Source: Clostridium sp. DSM 17811 (lineage in GTDB: Bacteria > Bacillota > Clostridia > Clostridiales > Clostridiaceae). From it: 64,000 bases of DNA. The number at the start of each line of letters is the position of its first letter. The stretch's first letter is position 1. Location of the stretch: assembly GCF_018861905.1 (NCBI RefSeq), contig NZ_JAHLDU010000005.1:62001-126000 (forward strand). The letters are read 5' to 3'. The notes beneath the pieces are model-generated. The model had not been told where the DNA came from, did not search any database, and worked only from the letters and a program-made list of their open reading frames with translations. The position numbers were made by a program, and so were the translations under genes. Below, in pieces: positions 27,286 to 36,130 of this stretch.

Positions 27286-27835
27286 ATTCTGTTAATCCAG
27301 CACTTATAAGTCTCTTTTTAATTTGAGGTCCAATCAATAATGCAATTACCATTTTTACTATGTCTCCAGGAATAAATGGAAGAACTCCAACTGCTAAGGA
27401 TGCATTAAATGTCATATTCAACTGATAGGCTAGCCATGCTGTTCCAAATATATATGTAACAATTGTACCAAGGATCATTCCTAGGAAACACATATAAATT
27501 TTAGTTGAAAATTTGTCAATGAAAAATCCACTAATAAATGCCATAAAAATAAATCCGATTAGATATCCACCTGTTGGTCCAAATAATTTAGTAAATCCTC
27601 CAGAAAATCCTGAAAAGACGGGTAGTCCTACAAGGCCTATGAAAAGATAAACTATATAACTAAGGGTTCCTCTTTTTTGACCTAGTACATATACTGAAAA
27701 ATAAATTGCAAGATTAGTTAATGAAATTGGCACTATTCCAATAGGCAGTGATAGAGGTCCTAATATACAAATAACCGCCGCCATAACCCCAATCAATGTT
27801 AAGTGATGAATATTAATTTTCTTTGCATTTTCCAT
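27284..27835 (-). CDS. bioY: Biotin transporter S-component BioY
   Basis: 183 residues and six transmembrane helices, normal length. BioY cues are LGPLSLPIGIVPISLTNLAI and PTGGYLIGFIFMAFISGF. It captures biotin for an ECF transporter whose EcfA/T parts are elsewhere. It lies 15 bp downstream of bioB in the same operon, under the BirA-type operator. Confidence 0.94.
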   Translation of the reverse strand: MENAKKINIHHLTLIGVMAAVICILGPLSLPIGIVPISLTNLAIYFSVYVLGQKRGTLSYIVYLFIGLVGLPVFSGFSGGFTKLFGPTGGYLIGFIFMAFISGFFIDKFSTKIYMCFLGMILGTIVTYIFGTAWLAYQLNMTFNASLAVGVLPFIPGDIVKMVIALLIGPQIKKRLISAGLTE

Positions 27836-27850
27836 AACTTCAGTCTCCTT

Positions 27851-28807
27851 CTATTTTTGAATATCAAAACCAAGCGCTGTAAGCATAATTTTATCTTGAT
27901 CAGTATTATTTCCTACAGTAGTTAACATATCACCAGTAAGTGTTGCATTGGCACCAGATAGGAAGAGTTTTGAGCCTCCATCTGCAAAATAAGTTCTGCC
28001 GGCTGCCATACGAATATAAGAAGTTGGATTTAAGTAACGAAAAATTGCTATTGTCCTTAAAATGTCGACCTCAGAAATCCTTTCTAAATTGCCAAATGGA
28101 GTACCTTTTATTGGCATTAATACATTGATTGGAATTGATATAATTCCAAGTTCTGATAAACTAATAGCCATATCAATTCTATCTTCCCATGTTTCGCCCA
28201 TTCCTATAATTCCACCTGAACAAACTTTAAGTCCTGATTTCTGAGCAAGTTTAATTTCTTTGATTTTGTCTTCATATGAATGAGTAGTGCAGATATTATG
28301 AAAGTTTTTTTTAGAAGTTTCAATATTTTCATGATACATTGTAACGCCAGCTTCTTTTAAGCGTATAAATTCTTCTCCTGTCAAAAAACCATGGGATGCA
28401 CACAAGTTAATTTTACATTCTTCATGCATCTTTTTATAGGCTTCTATTGCTTTATCAAAATCGGGTCCAGTCAAGGACCTTCCGGCTGTAACAATAGAGT
28501 AGCGATGTACGCCATTTGCCTCATTTTTTTTACAATCTTCTAATATTACATCTGGGTTTAAAAAATCATATTCTTTAATGCTTGTATTATGATGAGCAGA
28601 CTGAGCACAGAATTTACAGTTTTCACTACATTTTCCGCTACGTCCATTAATAATTGTACAAAGATCTACTTTTTTTCCACATAATTTTTCACGAATGATA
28701 TTAGCTCCTGAGCAAAGTTCTTTTAAATCTGTTGTTAATAAAAATTCCAAATTATCATTTCTTTTTAAACGCTTTCCAGTAATAATTTCTTTAGCTAGCT
28801 TTTCCAT
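27851..28807 (-). CDS. bioB: Biotin synthase
   Basis: 318 residues. The radical SAM cluster motif is C60-x3-C64-x2-C67 (GKCSENCKFCAQS), followed by HNTSIKEYDFL. The C-terminal barrel includes NVLMPIKGTPFGN and AAGRTYFADG. It inserts sulfur into dethiobiotin. No other biotin synthesis genes are adjacent, so the cell may make biotin from imported dethiobiotin or have the rest elsewhere. GGGGGTAAACTTGT precedes the ATG. Confidence 0.96.
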   Translation of the reverse strand: MEKLAKEIITGKRLKRNDNLEFLLTTDLKELCSGANIIREKLCGKKVDLCTIINGRSGKCSENCKFCAQSAHHNTSIKEYDFLNPDVILEDCKKNEANGVHRYSIVTAGRSLTGPDFDKAIEAYKKMHEECKINLCASHGFLTGEEFIRLKEAGVTMYHENIETSKKNFHNICTTHSYEDKIKEIKLAQKSGLKVCSGGIIGMGETWEDRIDMAISLSELGIISIPINVLMPIKGTPFGNLERISEVDILRTIAIFRYLNPTSYIRMAAGRTYFADGGSKLFLSGANATLTGDMLTTVGNNTDQDKIMLTALGFDIQK

Positions 28808-28847
28808 ACAAGTTTACCCCCATAATTTTAAAAATAAATTTAAATTT

Positions 28848-28876
28848 AGTATAAAATTTATTCTGTGAAATGTCAA
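28848..28876 (-). promoter_or_regulatory. bioB promoter
   Basis: On the minus strand TTGACA (28876-28871) and TATACT (28853-28848) are separated by exactly 17 bp. The -35 lies inside the BirA operator. Confidence 0.8.
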
Positions 28877-28901
28877 CCTATATTTTAAAACGGGTTTACA
28901 A
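28871..28901. promoter_or_regulatory. BirA operator
   Basis: Half-sites TGTCAACC (28871-28878) and GGTTTACAA (28893-28901) are 14 bp apart, matching the BirA consensus TTGTNAACC-N14/15-GGTTNACAA. Holo-BirA bound here would cover the -35 and repress bioB-bioY when biotin is plentiful. Confidence 0.85.
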
Positions 28902-28995
28902 TTGCTTTGGGGATATAAAGATACTTAACGACATTTCAGAAGTTATAAGTGACTTAACTATTTTTTAAGTATTGCAAAACAAGCAAAAAACTATA

Positions 28996-29024
28996 TTGAC
29001 ATTATATAATTATGTTGTTACAAT
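28996..29024 (+). promoter_or_regulatory. thi operon promoter
   Basis: TTGACA 28996-29001, 17-bp spacer, TACAAT 29019-29024. Transcription would begin near 29031, just before the leader hairpin. Confidence 0.8.
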
Positions 29025-29030
29025 ATGTTA

Positions 29031-29099
29031 AAGAGTGATGACTAAGGTCACACGAAGGGGTACACCACCACGGGTGTAGTTCTTTGTGTGACCTTTTTT
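29031..29099 (+). promoter_or_regulatory. Leader with aptamer-containing terminator; probable HMP-PP (thiS-motif) riboswitch
   Basis: AAGGTCACAC (29044-29053) pairs with GTGTGACCTT (29086-29095) and is followed by a T-run to 29099. The apical part is not a simple loop: TACACC (29061-29066) pairs with GGTGTA (29073-29078), leaving conserved-looking bulges on both sides. A terminator whose stem encloses structured internal sequence right before thiS is the published design of the HMP-PP riboswitch. No TPP-riboswitch core is present. The class assignment rests on position and architecture, not on a model search. Confidence 0.65.
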
Positions 29100-29128
29100 G
29101 TTGTATATAAATTTCGGGGGGTGGAATT

Positions 29129-29326
29129 ATGATATACATAAATGGCAATGAAATAAGCAATGCAAATAATTTGAGGTTATCTGATTATCTAGTACGAGAA
29201 GGATATAAAATTTCTTGTGTTGCAGTTGAATGCAACGGCTTTATTGTGCCAAAAACTCAATATGAAGAAAAAATATTAACTGATTGTGATGTTATTGAAG
29301 TTGTAAGTTTTGTAGGAGGCGGCTGA
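29129..29326 (+). CDS. thiS: ThiS sulfur-carrier protein
   Basis: 65 residues, ubiquitin-like, ending in the required Gly-Gly (VSFVGGG) that is adenylated by ThiF and thiocarboxylated. GGGGGGTGGAATT precedes the ATG. First gene of the thiazole operon. Confidence 0.93.
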   Translation: MIYINGNEISNANNLRLSDYLVREGYKISCVAVECNGFIVPKTQYEEKILTDCDVIEVVSFVGGG

Positions 29327-29327
29327 T

Positions 29328-30137
29328 TTGAATATAAAAATTAATGGTAAACCAGTAACAACTAATTGTTTAACTCTTCATGATTTGCGTTTAGAGCATT
29401 ATGATTATGAAAAAAATATAATAACTATTTTGAATGGATTTCAAACTTTTGATGATTATAAACTTAGTGAAAATGATGAAGTAAGCTTTATTGAAAAAGG
29501 CAAAATGCCATCAAAAGATGAATTCGAAAGCTTGATGTGCGCAAGACATACTCCACATGTATTTGAAAAAGTCAAAGCTGCAAAGGTTGCAATTGCTGGT
29601 CTTGGAGGTCTTGGATCTAATATAGCAGTAAGTTTAGCAAGAACAGGAGTAGGTCATTTACATTTAATTGATTTTGATATTGTAGAACCTAGCAACTTAA
29701 ATCGTCAGCAATATAAAATTAAACATCTTGGACTATATAAAACAGAATCATTAAAAAATGAAATTTACGAAATAAATCCATTTATTAAAGTAACTGTTGA
29801 TACTGTTTTAGTTACACGAGAAAATGTTCAAACATTATTTGAAAATGATGACATTATTTGTGAAGCTTTTGATAATCCAAAAGCTAAGGCCCTACTTGTA
29901 AATACTATTCTTGAATGTTATCCGTTAAAGAAAATTGTAGCAGCCTCAGGAATGGCAGGGTATGAAAGCAGTAATACAATAATAACAAAAAAAATAGCAA
30001 ATAATTTTTATTTGTGCGGTGATGGAAAAAATGGGGCTATGGTAGGGCGAGGGCTAATGGCTCCACGTGTAACTATTTGCGCAGGTCATCAGTCAAATAT
30101 GGTTTTAAGATTAATACTCGGAATAGAAGAAATATAA
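29328..30137 (+). CDS. thiF: ThiF adenylyltransferase with N-terminal ThiS-like domain
   Basis: 269 residues. Residues 1-58 look like a second ubiquitin-fold domain (MNIKINGKPVTTNCLTLHDL) that lacks a GG tail. The E1-like domain follows, with nucleotide motif GLGGLGSN (91-98), DFDIVEPSNLNRQQY, and FDNPKAKALL. It activates the ThiS C-terminus with ATP. TTG 29328 is used, with the ribosome site AGGAGGCGG inside the thiS 3' end. Zinc-binding CxxC motifs of longer ThiF proteins are not evident. Confidence 0.9.
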   Translation: MNIKINGKPVTTNCLTLHDLRLEHYDYEKNIITILNGFQTFDDYKLSENDEVSFIEKGKMPSKDEFESLMCARHTPHVFEKVKAAKVAIAGLGGLGSNIAVSLARTGVGHLHLIDFDIVEPSNLNRQQYKIKHLGLYKTESLKNEIYEINPFIKVTVDTVLVTRENVQTLFENDDIICEAFDNPKAKALLVNTILECYPLKKIVAASGMAGYESSNTIITKKIANNFYLCGDGKNGAMVGRGLMAPRVTICAGHQSNMVLRLILGIEEI

Positions 30138-30170
30138 ATTTAACAGTAAGAAAATAAAGGAGAAGAAAAC

Positions 30171-30947
30171 ATGGAAAATAATACTGATAAACTTATTATA
30201 GGTGGACATGAATTTAGTTCACGATTTATATTAGGATCTGGAAAATATTCACTAGATCTAATAAATGCAGCGGTTGAAAATGCTGGTGCACAGATTATTA
30301 CTTTAGCATTACGTCGTGCTAATTTGGGTGGTAGCGCTAATATTTTAGATTATATACCTAAAAATGTTACATTACTTCCAAATACATCAGGGGCTCGTAA
30401 TGCGCAGGAAGCAGTTCGTATTGCGCATCTAGCTCGCGAGATTGGATGCGGAGATTTTATTAAAGTTGAAGTTATTCGTGATTCAAAATATTTGCTGCCA
30501 GATAATTATGAAACATTAAAAGCTACTGAAATTCTTGCAAAAGAAGGATTTATAGTAATGCCTTATATGTATCCAGATTTAAATGTTGCAAGAGATATGG
30601 TAAATGCAGGAGCTGCAGCTATTATGCCACTTGCTGCACCTATTGGATCAAACAAAGGATTGTGTACACGTGATTTTATTAAAATTTTGGTTGATGAAAT
30701 TGAACTTCCAATTATTGTAGATGCAGGAATTGGACGACCTTCTCAGGCTTGTGAGGCTATGGAAATGGGAGCTAGCGCTATTATGGTTAATACTGCAATT
30801 GCCTCGGCCGGTAATATTCCAGCTATGGCAAATGCTTTCAAGAAGGCAATAGAAGCAGGAAGAAGCGCATATCTTTCAGGGCTTGGTAGTGTAATTTATA
30901 ATGGTGCCTGCGCTTCATCACCATTAACTGGATTTGTTGAAGATTAA
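30171..30947 (+). CDS. thiG: Thiazole synthase
   Basis: 258 residues, a TIM barrel of usual length. The Schiff-base Lys98 lies in [11 protein letters not shown]. The phosphate-binding motifs are [20 protein letters not shown] and MVNTAIA. It combines deoxyxylulose 5-phosphate, dehydroglycine from ThiH, and sulfur from ThiS. It lies 13 bp before thiH. Confidence 0.95.
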   Translation: MENNTDKLIIGGHEFSSRFILGSGKYSLDLINAAVENAGAQIITLALRRANLGGSANILDYIPKNVTLLPNTSGARNAQEAVRIAHLAREIGCGDFIKVEVIRDSKYLLPDNYETLKATEILAKEGFIVMPYMYPDLNVARDMVNAGAAAIMPLAAPIGSNKGLCTRDFIKILVDEIELPIIVDAGIGRPSQACEAMEMGASAIMVNTAIASAGNIPAMANAFKKAIEAGRSAYLSGLGSVIYNGACASSPLTGFVED

Positions 30948-30960
30948 GGAGGGGATTTAA

Positions 30961-32118
30961 ATGGAACAACGTATTGATCATATGAAATATATGGAAGGTA
31001 TGGAGGTGATTGAATCTAATGTTATGGATCAGGTTATCTCGAAAATGCAATCATACGATTCTGAAAAATATACAGCTCATAATGTAATTATGGCTCTTAA
31101 GAAAGATGTATTAGATATTGAAGATTTTGCAGCTTTATTATCGCCTGTGGCATTACCTTTTCTTGAGGACATGGCTAAGCGTGCTAAAGTAGAAACACAT
31201 AAGCATTTTGGTAATTCAGTTTATATGTTTACTCCAATTTATATTTCTAATTATTGTGAAAACTATTGTATTTATTGTGGTTTTAACTGCTACAATAAAA
31301 TTAAGCGTGCGAGACTTAATGCAGGTGAAATAGAAAAAGAAATGCAAAGTATTGCGAGTACTGGATTGCAAGAAATATTAATTCTTACTGGTGAAAGCCG
31401 TAGTATGTCTGATGTTTCGTATATTGGTGAAGCTTGTAAAATAGCTAGAAAATATTTTAAGGTGGTTGGTCTTGAAGTATATCCAATGAACTCGGATGAA
31501 TATGCATACGTACATAAATGTGGTGCAGATTTTGTTACTGTATTCCAGGAAACTTATAATTCAGATAAATATGAAACATTACATTTAGAGGGACACAAAC
31601 GTGTTTTCCCTTATCGTTTTAACGCACAAGAAAGAGCATTAAAAGGTGGGATGCGCGGTGTTGGATTTGCTGCGCTTCTCGGACTAGATGATTTTCGAAA
31701 GGATGCTTTAGCAACAGGACTTCATGCATACCTTCTTCAACGTAAGTATCCACATGCTGAAATTGCGCTTTCATGTCCAAGATTATGTCCAATAATTAAT
31801 AATGACAAAATTAATCCAAAAGATGTACATGAAAAGCAGTTGCTACAGATAATTACTGCATATAGAATATTTTTGCCTTTTGCAAACATTACTATATCAA
31901 CTCGTGAACGTGCTGGTTTTCGTGATAATGTAATTGGACTTGCAGCAACTAAAATTTCGGCTGGAGTTTCAGTTGGAATAGGGGGTCATAGTGCTAAAGA
32001 TGAGGCTAAAGGTGATGAACAATTTGAGATTTCGGACCCACGTACAGTAGCAGAAATATCTGATGTAATTAAGGATCATGGTCTTCAATCAGTTATGAGT
32101 GATTATATATATGTATAA
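30961..32118 (+). CDS. thiH: Tyrosine lyase ThiH
   Basis: 385 residues. The radical SAM motif is C99-x3-C103-x2-C106 (NYCENYCIYCGF). The ThiH cues EVYPMNSDEYAYVHKCGADF and ALLGLDDFRKDA follow. It cleaves tyrosine to dehydroglycine and p-cresol under anaerobic conditions, consistent with a strict anaerobe. Its end overlaps the start of the next gene. Confidence 0.95.
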   Translation: MEQRIDHMKYMEGMEVIESNVMDQVISKMQSYDSEKYTAHNVIMALKKDVLDIEDFAALLSPVALPFLEDMAKRAKVETHKHFGNSVYMFTPIYISNYCENYCIYCGFNCYNKIKRARLNAGEIEKEMQSIASTGLQEILILTGESRSMSDVSYIGEACKIARKYFKVVGLEVYPMNSDEYAYVHKCGADFVTVFQETYNSDKYETLHLEGHKRVFPYRFNAQERALKGGMRGVGFAALLGLDDFRKDALATGLHAYLLQRKYPHAEIALSCPRLCPIINNDKINPKDVHEKQLLQIITAYRIFLPFANITISTRERAGFRDNVIGLAATKISAGVSVGIGGHSAKDEAKGDEQFEISDPRTVAEISDVIKDHGLQSVMSDYIYV

Positions 32119-32710
32119 ACTGTTTGCAATTACTAATCGTCATCTTTGTAATAATGACTTTTTACAGCAGATACAAACCATATGTTTATTGAATGAAAAA
32201 AACACAATGATTAAGTCTGTGAGTATAGTACTTAGAGAAAAAGATTTATCTGAAAATGATTATAAGGATTTAGCAACTAATGTATTAGAAATATGTAAAA
32301 AAAATAATACAGAATGTATATTACACACTTATTATAAAGTAGCAAGAGAACTTAATTGTAAAAAGATTCATTTGCCTTTACATGTTTTAAAATCTAAGCC
32401 TGATATATGCGAAGGATTTGATGAAGTTGGAGTGTCTATCCACTCAGTAAGTGAAGCAATGGAAGCTGTTAATTTAGGTGCAACTTATATTATAGCAGGG
32501 CATATATTTGCGACTAACTGTAAAAAAGACGTTCCACCAAGAGGTTTAAGCTTTTTATCATCAGTCTGTAGCTCCATAAATATTCCTGTTTATGCTATTG
32601 GTGGCATTTTGCCTGCAAATGCTCAAAAAGCTATTAATGCAGGTGCAGATGGTATTTGTATTATGTCAGGGTTAATGACCTCCGAAAATCCATTTACCCA
32701 ATTAGTATAA
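32111..32710 (+). CDS. tenI: TenI-like thiazole tautomerase / ThiE-family protein
   Basis: 199 residues from ATG 32111 (MYKLFAITNRHL), overlapping the thiH stop; the upstream GTG 32099 is less likely. It has the ThiE/TenI barrel, with VLREKDLSE, HLPLHVL, VSIHSVSEA, GHIFATNCKKDVPPRGL and YAIGGILPANA. The K-K-x-x-PPRGL loop and operon position favour TenI (thiazole tautomerase) over ThiE, but the two families are hard to separate by eye. Confidence 0.75.
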   Translation: MYKLFAITNRHLCNNDFLQQIQTICLLNEKNTMIKSVSIVLREKDLSENDYKDLATNVLEICKKNNTECILHTYYKVARELNCKKIHLPLHVLKSKPDICEGFDEVGVSIHSVSEAMEAVNLGATYIIAGHIFATNCKKDVPPRGLSFLSSVCSSINIPVYAIGGILPANAQKAINAGADGICIMSGLMTSENPFTQLV

Positions 32711-32773
32711 TTTGGGTTATAATATATCTAAGTCATAACAATAAAATAATGTGAAATATGGAGGTCTTTTTAA

Positions 32774-33643
32774 ATGAATAAAAAATTAGTCTTAGGTGTA
32801 ATTTTAACAGCAGCAAGTTTGTTTGCAACACCTATAAATAATGTGTACGCTGATTCATATAAAAGTGTTACTATAGGGGCTGATTTGACGAATCAACAGA
32901 AACAAAACATGCTAAAGTATTTTAATGTAGATAGTAATAGTGCAAGTGTTGTTGAAGTTACGTCTACTGAGGAAAAGAAATATCTAGGAGATACCGTATC
33001 TAAAGGTCAATTAGGTAATAAGTCGATATCATGTTCATATATTGAGCCAACAACTACTGGTGGTTTAGTAGTGAATACACATAATGTAACTTGGGTAAAT
33101 GCTAGTATGATAAAGAATGCTCTAATTACAGCAGGAATTGAGAATGCTAATGTTAAAGTTTCTGCACCATTTACTGTATCAGGTACGGCAGCTATGACAG
33201 GCATACTAAAGGGATTTGAAAATAGTAAAGACGGTAAGAAATTAGATGAAAATACAAAAAAAACAGCTAATGAAGAGGTTGCAGTTACAGGTAAACTAGG
33301 TGAAAAGATTGGACAAGATAAAGCTTCAGGATTAATAAATGAAGTAAAGAGTGAAGTTATAAAAGATAAACCTAAGGATGAGGAAGGTATAACGAAAATA
33401 GTAAATAATGTAACGGATAATTACAATTACAAGCTGTCTAAGGATGATGTAAATAATATTGTTGGGTTAATGACAAATGTAAATAAATTAAACTTGGATT
33501 ACAATAAAGTAAAAGGACAACTTGAGGGTGTAGCTAGTACAATGAAAAATACATTACAGAGTGATAAAACTAAAAGTTGGTTCGCAGGTGTTTGTGCTTC
33601 TATTGGAAATTTCTTTAAAGGGATAGCAAATAGTTTAAAATAA
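32774..33643 (+). CDS. Secreted DUF1002 protein (YpuA-like)
   Basis: 289 residues with a cleavable signal peptide (about 1-26, ending VYA). The DUF1002 pattern is present: KSVTIGADLTNQQKQNMLKY near 31-50, then GGLVVNTHNVTWVN and VKVSAPFTVSGTAAMTGILK. A C-terminal helical tail ends with a short hydrophobic segment. Its function is unknown; homologues are exported proteins of Bacilli and Clostridia. Its own ribosome site is GGAGG. Confidence 0.85.
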   Translation: MNKKLVLGVILTAASLFATPINNVYADSYKSVTIGADLTNQQKQNMLKYFNVDSNSASVVEVTSTEEKKYLGDTVSKGQLGNKSISCSYIEPTTTGGLVVNTHNVTWVNASMIKNALITAGIENANVKVSAPFTVSGTAAMTGILKGFENSKDGKKLDENTKKTANEEVAVTGKLGEKIGQDKASGLINEVKSEVIKDKPKDEEGITKIVNNVTDNYNYKLSKDDVNNIVGLMTNVNKLNLDYNKVKGQLEGVASTMKNTLQSDKTKSWFAGVCASIGNFFKGIANSLK

Positions 33644-33736
33644 TAAATGAGATGAGGATGGGAGATGTAATTTAATGGGCGAAATGATATTCCCTTTATA
33701 TAGTGAAATTCACCCATAATGTTACGTCTGCATCAG

Positions 33737-33778
33737 GAAAACCTACAACTAATTAATAAATTAGTTGTGGGTTTTTTA
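33737..33778 (+). terminator. Intrinsic terminator
   Basis: AACCTACAACTAATT pairs with AATTAGTTGTGGGTT across a short loop, followed by T6. It ends the DUF1002 transcript. The rest of 33779-33967 is an AT-rich promoter region with no gene. A near-identical stem recurs at 37170-37205. Confidence 0.85.
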
Positions 33779-33967
33779 TGTCTTAACGCATTGTAAAAGC
33801 TGATTGTGGGAAAGAGGTGATGATATATGTATATGAACAATTGTGGACAAATGTTAAGTTTGTAGAATTTACTTTAAATATACAATATAATTAAAGATAG
33901 TTACAATAAAATCATAGTAATTAGTATTTACGGAAAATAAATATTGAAAATAGATAGGAGAATTAAA

Positions 33968-34654
33968 ATGGCGCATATTCTGATATGTGATGATGATTTG
34001 GCAGTTCACAGCTCTCTTGGTATATATTTAGAAGCAGATGATTTTTTGTATACAAGTGTATATGATGGAAAAGAGTCGTTGCAAAAAGCATTAGATGATA
34101 ATTTTGACCTCATTATTTTGGATATTATGATGCCATACTTATCAGGAATTGAGGTATGTAAAGAAATACGTAAGGTATCTAAAGTACCAATTATTATATT
34201 AACTGCAAAAGGAGAAGAAATCGATATTCTTCTTGGACTTGAATTAGGAGCTGATGATTATATTGTAAAACCATTTAACCCAAGAGAAGTGATTGCAAGG
34301 GTTAAAGCTGTACTTAGAAGGTTGGAAGATATAAATCTAAGAAAGATGGCATCTGTTATTAAATTTCGTGATCTTGAAGTAAATGTTTCAAGTTATAAAC
34401 TACTTTTAAATAATGATTCTATTAGTGCAACTCCGAAGGAAATTGAAATATTATTTATGTTACTATCGAATCCGGGAGTAGTACTTTCAAGAGATGAAAT
34501 ACTAGATAAGATATGGGGTGCAGACTATACATATGTTGATAGGAGAACTATTGATACTCATATTAATAGAATTCGTTCACATTTACCTAGAGATTATGCA
34601 CAGCGAATTCAATCTATTTATGGCGTAGGATATAAGTTTGAGGCAGGAATATGA
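33968..34654 (+). CDS. OmpR-family response regulator
   Basis: 228 residues from ATG 33968, with AGGAG at 33956-33960; an upstream in-frame TTG is not needed. The receiver domain has the acidic DDD near 8-10 and phosphoacceptor Asp52 (LDIMMP). A winged-helix DNA-binding domain lies near 135-226 (ISATPKEIEILFMLLSNPGV, YVDRRTIDTHINRIRSHL, YGVGYKFE). It overlaps the kinase by ATGA. The regulated genes probably include the AI-2E family gene downstream. Confidence 0.94.
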   Translation: MAHILICDDDLAVHSSLGIYLEADDFLYTSVYDGKESLQKALDDNFDLIILDIMMPYLSGIEVCKEIRKVSKVPIIILTAKGEEIDILLGLELGADDYIVKPFNPREVIARVKAVLRRLEDINLRKMASVIKFRDLEVNVSSYKLLLNNDSISATPKEIEILFMLLSNPGVVLSRDEILDKIWGADYTYVDRRTIDTHINRIRSHLPRDYAQRIQSIYGVGYKFEAGI

Positions 34655-36066
34655 AAGAAAAAGAACAGTATTTAAATATAAAAAGCTCGTATGTTAAAAT
34701 TATTTTTATTGTAATGTTAATATTTATACTAATTTCAATAGGTCTAACAATTACATTGAATAGTCTATATGGAGAGTATATTAAAGAAAAAATAAAAATT
34801 GCAAATCAAATAATATTTGGAGTGAATACAGGGGTTCTTTGTTCTATGCTTGTTACTTTAGTGGTTGTCGGACCAGCTGTTTTATTTGCATCCAAGAAAA
34901 TGGCTAGTCCACTAGTGGAAATGAAAAAAGTTGCAATTGCTATGTCAGAGGGAGACTTTTCAATTCGTGCAAAAGAAAATTATAGTGGAGAAATTGGGCA
35001 GCTTGCGGTTACTCTAAATAAGTTAGCAGCGGAGCTTTCTAATACGATTAATTCGCTTACAATTGAGGGTGACTTGCTCAAGCAAATACTTAACTCAATG
35101 AGCGATGGGTTGCTGGGATTTGATTTAAATCAAAAAGTTAATCTGAAAAATTTTACTTTTGAAGAGATGTTTGAGGTGAAAACTAACTTAGAAGAATTAC
35201 AAAATGATGTACAGGAAGTAATATATAAGGTGTCTTTGTCAGCAATTGAAAATCAAAAAACAGAAATAGCTACATGTTCGTTTAAAGAAAAGAGCATTTT
35301 GATTTCATGTTCCCCAATACGCTCTGAAGATAACAGTATTATAGGGACTGTACTGCTTTTTCGTGATGTTACTGAAGCTATAAGGCTTGAGCAAACTAGA
35401 AGGGATTATGTAGCAAATGTGTCTCATGAGCTACGTTCACCACTTACAGCTGTTAAAGGACTAATTATCCCACTTAAAGAGGGAATGGTTAAAGATGAAG
35501 ACAAGAGAAATCATTTTTATGAAGTTATTTATAATGAAGTTGAAAGATTAAACAGATTAGTAAATGATTTATTTGAATTATCAAGACTGCAGTCGAGAAA
35601 TGAACCTTTTGATATGCAAGTGGTTGATGTTACCAATATACTCTATGACCAGCAAGATAAATTTGAAATGTTAGCGGAAGAAAAAAATATTAAATTAATT
35701 GTAAAAAACAGTAAGGATCCAATATACGCAAAAGGAAATATCGATCGTATTGGTCAAGTCTTGACCATTTTAATAGATAATGCTTTTAAATTTGCTAAGG
35801 TGAGCAGTACTATTACACTATCTTCAAAAAATGAGAACGGAAGAGCTATAGTATCCGTACATAATACAGGATCTTTAATTAAAAATGAAGACTTACCTTT
35901 TATATTTGATCGCTTTTATAAAGTGGATAAAGCACATAAAGAAGAAGGGGCTGGACTGGGGTTATCTATAGCAAAGGAAGTAGTCATGAGAATCAATGGA
36001 AACATTCATGTGAAAAGTGGCGGCAAAAATGAAACCTGTTTTAGTTTTGATCTAGAGTTAGATTAG
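34651..36066 (+). CDS. Sensor histidine kinase partner
   Basis: 471 residues. Two transmembrane helices (about 14-36 and 56-80) enclose a very short outer loop. HAMP lies near 80-135, a PAS-like segment near 140-245, and the H-box VSHELRSPLTAVKG follows with His259. The N-box is LIDNAF, and G2 is GAGLGLSIAKEVV. The short external loop suggests intramembrane sensing of envelope stress. Cotranslated with the response regulator. Confidence 0.94.
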   Translation: MKEKEQYLNIKSSYVKIIFIVMLIFILISIGLTITLNSLYGEYIKEKIKIANQIIFGVNTGVLCSMLVTLVVVGPAVLFASKKMASPLVEMKKVAIAMSEGDFSIRAKENYSGEIGQLAVTLNKLAAELSNTINSLTIEGDLLKQILNSMSDGLLGFDLNQKVNLKNFTFEEMFEVKTNLEELQNDVQEVIYKVSLSAIENQKTEIATCSFKEKSILISCSPIRSEDNSIIGTVLLFRDVTEAIRLEQTRRDYVANVSHELRSPLTAVKGLIIPLKEGMVKDEDKRNHFYEVIYNEVERLNRLVNDLFELSRLQSRNEPFDMQVVDVTNILYDQQDKFEMLAEEKNIKLIVKNSKDPIYAKGNIDRIGQVLTILIDNAFKFAKVSSTITLSSKNENGRAIVSVHNTGSLIKNEDLPFIFDRFYKVDKAHKEEGAGLGLSIAKEVVMRINGNIHVKSGGKNETCFSFDLELD

Positions 36067-36130
36067 CAGACTATCTATATTTTCATATCTATGACGAGCA
36101 AATAATAATAGAAGATGAGGAGTAACTTAA

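Noticed and set aside
28980-29128. TPP riboswitch before the thi genes
   Set aside because: The conserved CTGAGA and ACCTGATCTGGATAATGCCAG-type blocks are absent; the leader is a single terminator-like hairpin.
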